Below are positions 8,062 to 16,738 of a DNA stretch of 64,000 nucleotides, piece after piece. The position numbers were made by a program, and so were the translations under genes. The stretch spans positions 175,316 through 239,315 of the forward strand of contig NZ_JAGGPX010000015.1 of NCBI RefSeq assembly GCF_018613575.1, in the 5' to 3' direction. Each line of letters opens with the position of its first letter. Position 1 is the stretch's first letter. Under the pieces are notes generated by a model. That model did not search any database and was not told where the DNA came from. It worked only from the letters and a program-made list of their open reading frames with translations. Source of the stretch: Planococcus sp. ISL-110. Lineage in GTDB: Bacteria; Bacillota; Bacilli; Bacillales_A; Planococcaceae.

Positions 8062-9109
8062 AATTAAGCTAGACAACTGAAAAAGCCATTCGTGATACAC
8101 TCTAAATGTATTTTCCGACCAAAGAAAAACATAGGAGTGATCACGAATGACCTACACCCATCTTACCACGGATGAATTGGTGATGATAGAATCCTACCAC
8201 CGCCAACATATACCTGTGGCGATCATTGCTGAGTGCCTGAACCGTTCCAGGCAGCCGATCTACAATGTCATCAACTTCCTGAAATCAGGGCATACAGCTC
8301 TCGATTTCTACACAAAATACAAGAAAAACAAGAAACGCTGCGGCCGACAGAAGATCGTCTTGCCGAAGAAACAAGTCGCCTATGTTCAAGACAAGGTGGC
8401 GCAGGGCTGGACGCCGGACGTCATTGTCGGCCGTGCCGAAACGGTGATCGATTGTTCCGCGCGCACGCTCTATCGCATGTTCGAAAATCAGGTCCTTGAT
8501 GCCGCAACACTGCCGATGAAAGGGAAACGGAAACCCAATGGCCACCAGGAACGCCGCGGAAAGCAGGCGTTCAAACGGCATATTTCCGAAAGGGAAACCG
8601 ATTATCCGTCTTTCCAACAAGAGTTCGGGCACATCGAAGGCGACACCATCGTGGGCGCCCGCCACAAAAGTGCAGTGATCACGTTGGTCGAACGGCTGAC
8701 GAAAGTCATCATCGCCTTGAAGCCCGCAGGACGCAAGGCATGCCATATCGAAACCGCGTTAAACCAGTGGTTTCAAGGGATCCCCAGAAATCTGTTTAAG
8801 TCCATCACGTTTGACTGTGGGAAGGAATTCTCCAATTGGAAACCGTTGTGCAACCGGCACGATGTCTCGATTTATTTTGCGGATCCCGGCACGCCTTCCC
8901 AGCGCGCGTTGAATGAAAACTCCAACGGGCTTCTTCGAAAAGACGGCTTGCCAAAGGAAATGGACTTCAACCAGGTGGATCAACCGTTCATTTCCACAGT
9001 GGCAGACAAGCGGAATAACATCCCACGGAAGTCGTTGGATTACCGTACACCACTGGAGGCATTTATGAGTCATCTGAATGGCGTAGATCTGTCTAGCTTA
9101 AATTGACAA
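8056..9109 (+). mobile_element. complete IS30-family insertion sequence
   Basis: The element is 1054 bp with 20-bp terminal inverted repeats at 8056-8075 and 9090-9109, matching at 18 of 20 positions around the core AATTAAGCTAGACA. It encloses one intact transposase gene. It marks the left border of the defence island. Confidence 0.88.
8147..9106 (+). CDS. IS30-family transposase
   Basis: This 319-residue protein has an N-terminal HTH (ELVMIESYHRQ...IIAECLNRS) and an integrase-type catalytic core. The DDE triad is visible as GDTIVG, TFDCGKEF and ENSNGLLR. The length is typical for the family, there are no internal stops and an AGGAG-like site precedes the start, so it is probably active. The stop lies inside the right inverted repeat. 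Confidence 0.93.
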   Translation: MTYTHLTTDELVMIESYHRQHIPVAIIAECLNRSRQPIYNVINFLKSGHTALDFYTKYKKNKKRCGRQKIVLPKKQVAYVQDKVAQGWTPDVIVGRAETVIDCSARTLYRMFENQVLDAATLPMKGKRKPNGHQERRGKQAFKRHISERETDYPSFQQEFGHIEGDTIVGARHKSAVITLVERLTKVIIALKPAGRKACHIETALNQWFQGIPRNLFKSITFDCGKEFSNWKPLCNRHDVSIYFADPGTPSQRALNENSNGLLRKDGLPKEMDFNQVDQPFISTVADKRNNIPRKSLDYRTPLEAFMSHLNGVDLSSLN

Positions 9110-9328
9110 ACGGAATTTTATTATCTGTGAGTTACTTTGAGTTCTATTTAATAGTGTCAATATTTAGCGTAAGTAATTTATTTAATAACCGAAATAAGGT
9201 AATATTGATACTATTAAGTTAATGAAAATTTTAACAGATTGATTATAAATAGCTATTTTATAAGGTTTTGACACTTTATATTTATCTATAATAGATTAAG
9301 GATTATATTTATAGGAAGGATACTTATT

Positions 9329-10867
9329 ATGAACTCAGATAAAATTGATTTAAATCTAAAAGTATTCAAGAAGTTTGAAGGTCTTTCTTTTTTGCAGATA
9401 GCTAATGAGGTTGGACTTAACCCAGCTTTGATATCTCCTAAAACTTCAGTTGTCACGGTTCTTAATAAGTTACTATTGCACGCGGGTTTGGATAAGAAAC
9501 AGGCTGCTGAAAAATGCAAACCAATGCAGCTATCCATAAAAACTGTAAAGTTGAATGAAGGCGGACAATCTAAAGAGTCTATGTCATTCGAACAGGTAGA
9601 CTTTTTAAAGGTGTCTGAAGAATCTTGGGAAACGAGCTATTTGAGAAAGAAGTTTGAAGAAACCTTTTTCCTGTTTTTTGTTTTTCAATATAAGAAACAT
9701 CCCAATCAAACATCGATCCTCTATTTTAGAGGAGTGAAATTGTGGGAGATGCCAGAAAATGTTTTGGAGCGAGAAGTCAGGCATATGTGGAATCTTACGC
9801 ACCGAATTCTTAATGAAGGTGTACAACTGGAAGAGAAGCTTCACGGAAAAAAGATGGTAACTAAAAACAACTTACCAGGCATCAAAGATAATCCCGTTGT
9901 CCATCTTCGACCAAAAGCTAATGATGGCAATGATAAAGTACAGTTGCCCGGGGGCAAGTTCATTACTAAGCAAGCATATTGGATAAATGCTAGCTATGTT
10001 GCACATATTGTGAAAGACTTACCTCCATTAAAAACCAGCAGTTTTCAATTCTATTATACGAACCATGAAAAAAGTAAGGAATTCATTAAAATTAAAGCAA
10101 TGTTATTGAAAGAAGTCTATACAATCAAGGAGTTTCTTGAAATAGCTGGAAAAAATCAGATTTATATTAATGAGTTGGATATTACCACCGTAAATTTGCA
10201 TGAAATTGGGTTTAATATAGAGCCTGGTGTAATTGTTTCGAAAAACATTGAAAGTTTAAATGAATATTTAATGGAAAAAATTTTTAAAGAGAACTATTTT
10301 GTAGTTCCAGACCTTCCTGTTTTTCAATTGGACCAAGTAAAAAGAAAGATTAATAATCTCGAAAACGCATACCAACTAATTGACGTGGGTGAGGATATCT
10401 ACCTGACTAACAAAAACCTTAGTAAAGGCGGATTGGATAAAGGAACTCTCGAAGGTTATAAGCAGGCAGTTATAGAATTTATTGGATTACAAAGATTCTT
10501 TACTTTAGATTACTTAACTGAGAATGGATTTTCTCATGAAATGGATGAATATGGATTCGAACCTATATTTTATGAGAGTATATTGAAGGGGCAAGGTCAT
10601 CTCAAGTCCATAAAAATTGCGGACGCAACCGTATTTATACGATCATATGAAGGTCTCACAATTGGAAGCTTTGTAAATTTTGTATTAGAAGAGAAGCAAT
10701 CCATGAGTGTGGAGGAATTCATTGTAGGTGCAAGGAAACGAAGTGGGGTTCGCTTAAGTTATAAGAACGCGATATCAGTAATAAAGAATTCGAATTATTT
10801 TTATTCCGAAGAGCTGGAGAAAGTATTTAGGGACAAGGATTTTTACTACAGGGAAATATTCAACTGA
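9329..10867 (+). CDS. Sau3AI/MutH-like protein with extra C-terminal domain, defence candidate
   Basis: Residues of about 10-235 resemble Sau3AI, in particular its non-catalytic C-terminal half. A KTVxLN...SKESMSF motif (about 75-92), an FFLFFVF strand, MPENVLEREVRHMW, HLRPKA and TKQAYWIN follow in the same order. In MutH and the active half of Sau3AI the first of these motifs is ELK. Here it is LSIK, so the catalytic glutamate is missing. Residues of about 240-512 are of no recognised family and look like stacked winged-helix segments. I infer a GATC-type DNA-reading protein, perhaps a methylation sensor, not a nuclease. It is the first gene of a three-gene operon, with AGGAAGG as ribosome binding site. 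Confidence 0.65.
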   Translation: MNSDKIDLNLKVFKKFEGLSFLQIANEVGLNPALISPKTSVVTVLNKLLLHAGLDKKQAAEKCKPMQLSIKTVKLNEGGQSKESMSFEQVDFLKVSEESWETSYLRKKFEETFFLFFVFQYKKHPNQTSILYFRGVKLWEMPENVLEREVRHMWNLTHRILNEGVQLEEKLHGKKMVTKNNLPGIKDNPVVHLRPKANDGNDKVQLPGGKFITKQAYWINASYVAHIVKDLPPLKTSSFQFYYTNHEKSKEFIKIKAMLLKEVYTIKEFLEIAGKNQIYINELDITTVNLHEIGFNIEPGVIVSKNIESLNEYLMEKIFKENYFVVPDLPVFQLDQVKRKINNLENAYQLIDVGEDIYLTNKNLSKGGLDKGTLEGYKQAVIEFIGLQRFFTLDYLTENGFSHEMDEYGFEPIFYESILKGQGHLKSIKIADATVFIRSYEGLTIGSFVNFVLEEKQSMSVEEFIVGARKRSGVRLSYKNAISVIKNSNYFYSEELEKVFRDKDFYYREIFN

Positions 10868-10905
10868 GTATTTGAAATTTTGTTTTAAGAAATGGGGGCT
10901 ATAAA

Positions 10906-12111
10906 ATGACAATCAATTTAATTGAACTGATAGAGAAAGATATTACACTTACTGACGGTACAAGAAATTTAACGGTGAAGGGTGAGGCTAAGAACCACAA
11001 GGTTTATAGAATTCCATTGGAATACTTATTCTACAACGATCAAAACGGTCGAATTGCAACCTGGATTAGTAAATATAATAGCGATAATGACCCATTAACT
11101 CTAGACGATATAGAATATTATAATAGCGTTTTACACGGATTCATCAAGAAAGCAAATGAAAATGCATTCGGTAAAACGAAGGAAAATATTGAAATGTTCG
11201 GTCAAAAAATAGCGGGAGTAGTGTTGAAAAACGGTCGGATTATTGATGGGAATCGCCGGTTCACATGCTTGCGTGAAATAGCAGCGGAAGGTGAGGACCT
11301 CTATTTTAACGCAGTTATATTGGATACGGATGCGGGGATATCGGATAAAGATATTAAAAGATTAGAGTTGAACCTACAGCATGCGGAAGAACGACCTGTA
11401 GATTATGATCCGATTGACAATCTCGTGGATATATACAGGGATTTAGAGCAAAATAAGACATTTACAATTCCTGAATATGTACGTAATGTGAATAAAACTA
11501 AAACTGAAGTCGAGAAGACTTTGAAAAAAGCTATACTGATGGTCGAGTTTCTTGAGTTTATAAATGCTAAAGGGAAATATTACATTGCGCGAGAGTTGAA
11601 CTTAGATGGTCCACTTCAGGAGATGGTAGGTATTCTGAACAGTATAGACGAAGAAAAAAAGGAAGATGTGAAGAGTGCATTGTTTACTGCTTTACTCACA
11701 TCCCGAAGTGGAGATTTAACTAGACGCATTCGTGAAATCGGCAAAGAAATTATTAAGACTAAGAACGCAGACAAATTTATTGAAGAGTACGAGGAAATAG
11801 TCGAAGAAGTATATGAAGACTTACAAGAAGAAGAGGAAGTGGACTTGTCTACGATTAATGAAAAAATCTCCACGAATGTTTCTTTAAAAGAAAAAAGTGA
11901 CAATATAATCAGAAGGAAAATTGAACAGAATCGTCACGAAACCGTGCGTAATAAGCCGGTCGTTTTACTAAATGATGCATTAGATGCGTTGAATGCCATC
12001 GATGAAACTGTTGTTTCAAGAATGAATGAAGAAAATAAAGAAGAGTTTGAAGAGGTATTGAAAAAAATCCATGAGACATTGAATGCTTACAGTGAAAAAT
12101 TGAATGTTTAA
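10906..12111 (+). CDS. ParB/sulfiredoxin-fold protein, defence candidate
   Basis: This 401-residue protein has an N-terminal ParB-like domain with the signature IIDGNRRFTCLREI (D114-R118), the nucleotide-binding motif of ParB/Srx proteins. DndB-like and several phage-defence proteins share this fold. A HAEERPVDYD segment follows, then a helical HTH-like region (about 185-260). A highly charged coiled-coil C-terminal half includes an EEYEEIVEEVYEDLQEEEEV stretch. The gene lies 38 bases after the Sau3AI-like gene and overlaps the helicase gene by 8 bases. The partner role is inferred: nucleotide-driven loading or signalling between the DNA reader and the helicase. Confidence 0.65.
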   Translation: MTINLIELIEKDITLTDGTRNLTVKGEAKNHKVYRIPLEYLFYNDQNGRIATWISKYNSDNDPLTLDDIEYYNSVLHGFIKKANENAFGKTKENIEMFGQKIAGVVLKNGRIIDGNRRFTCLREIAAEGEDLYFNAVILDTDAGISDKDIKRLELNLQHAEERPVDYDPIDNLVDIYRDLEQNKTFTIPEYVRNVNKTKTEVEKTLKKAILMVEFLEFINAKGKYYIARELNLDGPLQEMVGILNSIDEEKKEDVKSALFTALLTSRSGDLTRRIREIGKEIIKTKNADKFIEEYEEIVEEVYEDLQEEEEVDLSTINEKISTNVSLKEKSDNIIRRKIEQNRHETVRNKPVVLLNDALDALNAIDETVVSRMNEENKEEFEEVLKKIHETLNAYSEKLNV

Positions 12112-14653
12112 AACCCTTAATTTAAAGCCCAGCTATTACACTACGACTTCGAATGTGCTGAAGGAGTTCTATAATCCGGTTTTAACTGAAACTGTAAAGT
12201 ACGATAGAGTTAGTGGTTATTTTAGCTCAAAAGCCCTTGCTGTTTACAGCAAGGGGCTAGAGGGGCTAGTGAAAAACAATGGTCGTTACAGGCTTATAAT
12301 CTCCGAGGATATAAGTGAAGAAGATTTTATAATGATTAAAAATGGATATGACTTAAGGGAAAAGCTGACGCATGAATTGATTGCAAGAATGGATACGGGA
12401 CTTTCGACGGATGAAGAAATGAAATTGAATAATCTGGCTTACTTGATATCAAGAGGTTATGTCGATATTAAGATTGGTTTCAAAAGAGGAGGCTTATTTC
12501 ATTCGAAATTTGGAATATGCGAAGATGCGGATGGGAGTGTCTTGTATTTTACTGGATCCAATAATGAAACTCAAGCAGCTATCAAGCATAACTTTGAATC
12601 ATTTGACGTCACCACGTCTTGGTTGTCTTCAGATTTTGATCAACAAAAAATTTCTCAAGCGAAAAACCAGTTCGAGAAACTGTGGAATGATGAAGCTCAA
12701 GAAATGAATATATATATAAAAGATATAAATGAAATAATAAAACGCAAAATCATGTCATATGATAAAGGAAGACTTATTTTGGATGTTGAAACGTTACAAG
12801 AAGATAGCTTAATTCTGACATTGGAAAATAATCGACTGCTATTGCATGACAATCTAACCTCCTATCAAATAAATCCGAAAGATTTTGTCATAGCAAAAAA
12901 ACTCGTTAAATATTACGATAAGGATTTTCCACATTTCCGTGAAGATTTAACTTATATAGAGATACAAAACATAATTTCCATTTTGGATAAGTATGCTAAT
13001 AAAAAGGGATTTTTGTTCTTGGTCAGCGAGCGGTTAGCCAAATTCATCGACCAGCAAGCTTACTGGATTGAAGAACGCTCTCAATATGGTTTGCTGATTA
13101 AAAATAGAAATCCAAGAATCATGAATGACTTTAAAAAATTCGAAACCATAGTTTCTAGAGAGTTATACAGACCATTAAGAGAACAACAGATGTGGAGTGC
13201 ATTTTATATGCATCAGATGGAAAAGAGTGCAAATTTTTCAGTTCCTGGCTCCGGTAAAACCTCTATGATTTACGGTGTCTTTGCTTACTTAAATTCTCCA
13301 GAAGTCAATAAAGTAGATAAAATTGTAATGGTTGGCCCAAAGAATGCATTTTTATCTTGGAAATTGGAGTTTGATGAAAATTTTGGCGACAAGAAAAACT
13401 TGAAAGTATTGGATATACATCAAGAGGAAGGTGCGGAAGTACAATTACGTATAAATAGTGGGGATAAAAATCTTATTTTAATAAACTATGAGTCCCTAGC
13501 TAAGTATGAGTCCGCTTTACAGGATATTTTGGATGAACGCACAATTTTAGTCTTTGATGAGGTCCATAAGGTCAAAGGAATACAAAGTAAACGCGCTCAA
13601 GTTGCTAAACGAATCTCTGAGAAGCCTAGCTATAAATTTGTATTGACTGGAACACCTATTCCTAATACTTATCAAGATATTTATAATTTTCTGAATATAT
13701 TATATGCAGAAGAGTATAAAATGTTCTTCAATTTCCAAATTAATTTCCTTAAGAAACCGAATCAATCTGAAGTTATTCAAATCAATGAGAAGCTATATCC
13801 ATTTTTTTGGAGAACAAATAAAAGACAACTACAAGTGCCTCAGAGTAACCCGGATGAAATCATTAAAGTCACTGCCACTGAAGATGAGCAATCTATTATA
13901 GATTTACTATATCGAAAATATGGTCATTTGCATTTCGTTTTATATATCCGATTAATTCAAGCATCTACTAATCCGGAATTGTTATTGAAAGCAATCGATG
14001 CAATTGAGATTTATGGAGAAGAGGAGGTTAGTGACTGGCATAATAACTTTATAAGTGATCCAGTAGTTTTCTCAGAAGAAGAGGTAAGTGTTATTCGTCA
14101 AAATGCTACTACATCAAAATACCAAGCTGCTATTGATTTAGCTGAAGAATTAACCGAAGATAATAAACAAACTATTATTTGGTGCATGTTCGTAAATACA
14201 ATAGATAAAGTCTATAGAGATTTAAGTGCACTTGGTATAAAGGCGGCAGTAATTTATGGAAGCACTCCCCAAGAAGAGCGTGACACACTAATAGGGAAGT
14301 TTAAAAAAAATGAAATCGAAGTGCTTATAACAAATCCTCATACCCTAGCAGAGTCAGTTTCTCTTCATAAAACATGTCATGACGCTATATATTTAGAGTA
14401 TTCCTTTAACCTTACACATATGCTGCAATCTCGAGATCGTATTCATCGCCTGGGTTTACCTTCAGATCAATATACACAGTATTATTATTTTATGTTGGAA
14501 GGTCAAGAAGAGAAAAGAAATACAATTGACGAAAAGGTATATATCCGTCTGAAGGAAAAAGAAGAGCGGATGCTTAAGGCGATAGAGAGTGATATTTTGA
14601 CACCTGATCCTACAGACGATATGGAAGATATCTTGTCATTATTTAAGCTATAG
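12104..14653 (+). CDS. PLD-domain SF2 (SNF2-like) helicase, defence candidate
   Basis: This 849-residue protein has an N-terminal phospholipase D-type nuclease domain carrying one HKD half-site (H133-S-K135 followed by GSNNETQ at about 151). An SF2 helicase follows, with Walker A at about 380-387 (VPGSGKTS), DEVH at 485-488, TGTPIPN as motif III and QSRDRIHRLG as motif VI at about 775. PLD-helicase fusions occur in restriction and defence loci such as DISARM-like and type III-like systems. The likely role is ATP-driven tracking on DNA with cleavage by the PLD domain, probably as a dimer to complete the HKD pair. It ends at a shared terminator. Confidence 0.85.
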   Translation: MFKTLNLKPSYYTTTSNVLKEFYNPVLTETVKYDRVSGYFSSKALAVYSKGLEGLVKNNGRYRLIISEDISEEDFIMIKNGYDLREKLTHELIARMDTGLSTDEEMKLNNLAYLISRGYVDIKIGFKRGGLFHSKFGICEDADGSVLYFTGSNNETQAAIKHNFESFDVTTSWLSSDFDQQKISQAKNQFEKLWNDEAQEMNIYIKDINEIIKRKIMSYDKGRLILDVETLQEDSLILTLENNRLLLHDNLTSYQINPKDFVIAKKLVKYYDKDFPHFREDLTYIEIQNIISILDKYANKKGFLFLVSERLAKFIDQQAYWIEERSQYGLLIKNRNPRIMNDFKKFETIVSRELYRPLREQQMWSAFYMHQMEKSANFSVPGSGKTSMIYGVFAYLNSPEVNKVDKIVMVGPKNAFLSWKLEFDENFGDKKNLKVLDIHQEEGAEVQLRINSGDKNLILINYESLAKYESALQDILDERTILVFDEVHKVKGIQSKRAQVAKRISEKPSYKFVLTGTPIPNTYQDIYNFLNILYAEEYKMFFNFQINFLKKPNQSEVIQINEKLYPFFWRTNKRQLQVPQSNPDEIIKVTATEDEQSIIDLLYRKYGHLHFVLYIRLIQASTNPELLLKAIDAIEIYGEEEVSDWHNNFISDPVVFSEEEVSVIRQNATTSKYQAAIDLAEELTEDNKQTIIWCMFVNTIDKVYRDLSALGIKAAVIYGSTPQEERDTLIGKFKKNEIEVLITNPHTLAESVSLHKTCHDAIYLEYSFNLTHMLQSRDRIHRLGLPSDQYTQYYYFMLEGQEEKRNTIDEKVYIRLKEKEERMLKAIESDILTPDPTDDMEDILSLFKL

Positions 14654-14654
14654 A

Positions 14655-14700
14655 CAAAAAAGATGAAGAGGGGTGTTATAGCTCCTTCTTCATCTTTTTA
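14655..14700. terminator. bidirectional terminator at end of defence operon
   Basis: AAAAAAGATGAAGA pairs with TCTTCATCTTTTT around a short loop. It serves the helicase gene from the left and the convergent BglII-like gene from the right, whose last codons lie in the stem. Confidence 0.85.
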
Positions 14701-15358
14701 ATTTATAGCCATTTTTCAGATGGACCTTCAGCTTAAGTTTACTGGGTTTTATAAGGATTTCCCCCAGAGTTTTATAGCCATTTTTATATAGTTTAATCGA
14801 TAATAATTCGGGCTTTTTTAATCCCAAGATTATTAGTGGGGTTGTAAGTTGCACTCTCAAAGGATCTAGGTAATTGACATACTGTTCATATGTACCTATG
14901 GCATTATCAAACCCACCTGCGGATTTCAATTCTTGGGTAGCGCATATGATTACACCAATTCTAGTTTGTATTGCTTTTTGCACATGGTTCAGTTCGCTAG
15001 CTATTACTGGTTTCATTAAATTCCATGCAATTGTGCCGCTATGGTTAAATCCTACTTCAAGAGAAACATCCCCTTTTGCAAAATCCAACCGCCAAGATTT
15101 GTGTGTATATTTCGGGTTGTTGAAGATATTACTTTCATAATTCCAACCTTTAGTGATAAAGCGGTCTTTAATAAGTGAATTCAGTGCAGTTGAAAGACTT
15201 TTATTTCGATGTTGATACAAACGAGTATGTAATTTATAAATATCTTCATCACTAATATTAGTAACAACATCTATAATTTCATCCCAAAGGGGAATGCAGC
15301 CTGTATCATTTTGCATTACGGTTAGGCCATGCCTGTGTGAGTGTATAACATAATCCAT
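14690..15358 (-). CDS. BglII/BstYI-like type II restriction endonuclease
   Basis: This is a 222-residue protein, nearly the length of BglII. The core region shows a D-x8-E catalytic pair in the segment SWRLDFAKGDVSLEVGF. The conserved run AWNLMKPVIASELNHVQKA follows, then IGVIICATQELK and a final GTYEQYVNYL block. These fit my memory of the BglII/BstYI family, which cuts GATC-centred hexamers. The start chosen (MDYVIHSHRH) has an AAAGGAGAG site, and upstream in-frame ATGs do not. No cognate N4-methyltransferase lies beside it. The C5 methyltransferase 1.4 kb away is the only candidate protector. Confidence 0.7.
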   Translation of the reverse strand: MDYVIHSHRHGLTVMQNDTGCIPLWDEIIDVVTNISDEDIYKLHTRLYQHRNKSLSTALNSLIKDRFITKGWNYESNIFNNPKYTHKSWRLDFAKGDVSLEVGFNHSGTIAWNLMKPVIASELNHVQKAIQTRIGVIICATQELKSAGGFDNAIGTYEQYVNYLDPLRVQLTTPLIILGLKKPELLSIKLYKNGYKTLGEILIKPSKLKLKVHLKNGYKLKR

Positions 15359-15569
15359 AACAACTCTCCTTTTGTAATAAGTATTGCGGACAGGTCGATT
15401 CAGCATTACAGATTTTCGTGCTACTGTATGGGGGAAATTAAGCCAATACTTGCGGTAAGGAGACCCGACGAAGTTCCTCAAGTATAAGTTTCTTTATCCG
15501 TTGGTTATAAATCCTCCAACCTGGAAACTGTTCTTTCGTTCGTTTATTTTGTCTCGAAGTTTCAGTGGC

Positions 15570-16532
15570 TTACTCACCAACCATACCGTCATTATCATTA
15601 TCTCGCATATATGGGTATAACCAATGATCACTCATGATTGGCATACTGAAACCAGCTGTTTTTGCTTCTTCAATCGTCACCTGTCCATTAGCGTTTGTAT
15701 CAACACTGGATACATCACCGCCTGTGTTTGCAGTGGTTGACTCGGCAGGCTCACTGTCTGTTAAACTGAGCGATGCGTTTACTTCATCAGGGTTTACGTT
15801 GTCAAATGTATCAATGACTTCGTTACCCATTACCGTATATGTATACTGATAACTTGAAGGAGTCTGCGTTTTCGTATTCGGATATGTTATGATTGCTTCA
15901 AAATTAGTAGCTCCACCTGCGTCGCGGATTACGTCTTCCATATAAGCTTGATCACCATGTCGGTTGAGCGTACTTTCTTGTGGGGTAATATTATAGGCAT
16001 TCGACACCCCTCCGAGAGAATCAGCAATGACATGCCCTTCATCTAAAATGTCACTTTCGACGCCAGGAACCTTTGCTTCATCAGAGTAATATCTGCCGGT
16101 CGATAATACAGGTTCGTTACTATCATCCTGTACAATGATTTCGGCAGCAACGACACGCACCAGTTGCCCATGTTCATTCGTAAAAGCCCAATATTCACGG
16201 TCCCCATAACCAATTTCAACCACGATGTTAGGTTGGCGATGTCCAGACAAATCACCACCATCAACTTCAATAAGTTCATATCCTGAGAATAGTTCACTAT
16301 TTGTTTCCATTGGTGTTTCCTCTACTTCTGCTTTATCAACAACCGTAGTGATAGCCTCTTCTTTTTCACTGTTTGCCTTAACTGTGGTTACTTCTTGAGC
16401 ATCGGTTTCAATCGTGGCTGCTTCTTGTTGATTTGTTTCTGCACCTGTAACGGATGCATCCTCTACGTCGGTACAGCCAACTACAAAGAGGGTTATTAAA
16501 AGTAAGATTAAATAGTTCAATTTTATTTTCAT
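15570..16532 (-). CDS. secreted lipoprotein with DNA/RNA non-specific endonuclease domain
   Basis: This 320-residue protein has a signal peptide with lipobox (VVGC) and a low-complexity linker (residues 25-80). A nuclease domain of the NucA/Endonuclease_NS_2 type carries DEGHVIADSLGG and NITPQESTLNR, giving the active-site histidine and metal-binding asparagine. An EF-hand-like loop (DTNANGQVTIEEA) and an excalibur-like end (DNDNDGMVGE, lacking the usual cysteines) follow. It acts outside the cell, on extracellular nucleic acid or DNA entering at the surface. AAAGGAGT precedes the ATG. Confidence 0.8.
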   Translation of the reverse strand: MKIKLNYLILLLITLFVVGCTDVEDASVTGAETNQQEAATIETDAQEVTTVKANSEKEEAITTVVDKAEVEETPMETNSELFSGYELIEVDGGDLSGHRQPNIVVEIGYGDREYWAFTNEHGQLVRVVAAEIIVQDDSNEPVLSTGRYYSDEAKVPGVESDILDEGHVIADSLGGVSNAYNITPQESTLNRHGDQAYMEDVIRDAGGATNFEAIITYPNTKTQTPSSYQYTYTVMGNEVIDTFDNVNPDEVNASLSLTDSEPAESTTANTGGDVSSVDTNANGQVTIEEAKTAGFSMPIMSDHWLYPYMRDNDNDGMVGE

Positions 16533-16710
16533 TTCAGTACTCCTTTAATAGGTTCAATTAGTGGCTTTCTTTTCCGCATTGCCTCGCTCAAAACTCCATA
16601 CCGTAGCTCAATTCATTTGCAATTATTCATGTAAAAATAGCTGGGTGAAATATACTATACAAATAAAACAGTTATACTTCAGTTTTAATTTATTCCCTAT
16701 ATTTTAACAT

Positions 16711-16738
16711 AAAAAAAGCTGACATCCATGATGTCAGC
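16711..16738 (-). terminator. terminator of the methyltransferase gene
   Basis: GCTGACAT (16718-16725) pairs with ATGTCAGC (16731-16738), with a T run beyond on the minus strand. The stop codon of the methyltransferase gene overlaps the stem. Confidence 0.85.

Noticed and set aside
9268..9292. TTGACA and TATAAT before the defence operon as a promoter.
   Set aside because: The two boxes are only 13 bases apart, too close for a standard promoter; the real -10 may be another A/T word, so no promoter was annotated.
12104..14653. Calling the PLD-helicase operon DISARM.
   Set aside because: DISARM has separate DrmA helicase, DrmB (DUF1998) and DrmC (PLD); here PLD and helicase are fused and no DUF1998 protein is present.
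14690..15481. Longer form of the BglII-like protein starting at 15481.
   Set aside because: The extra 41 residues are basic and lack a ribosome binding site, while MDYVIH at 15358 has AAAGGAGAG.
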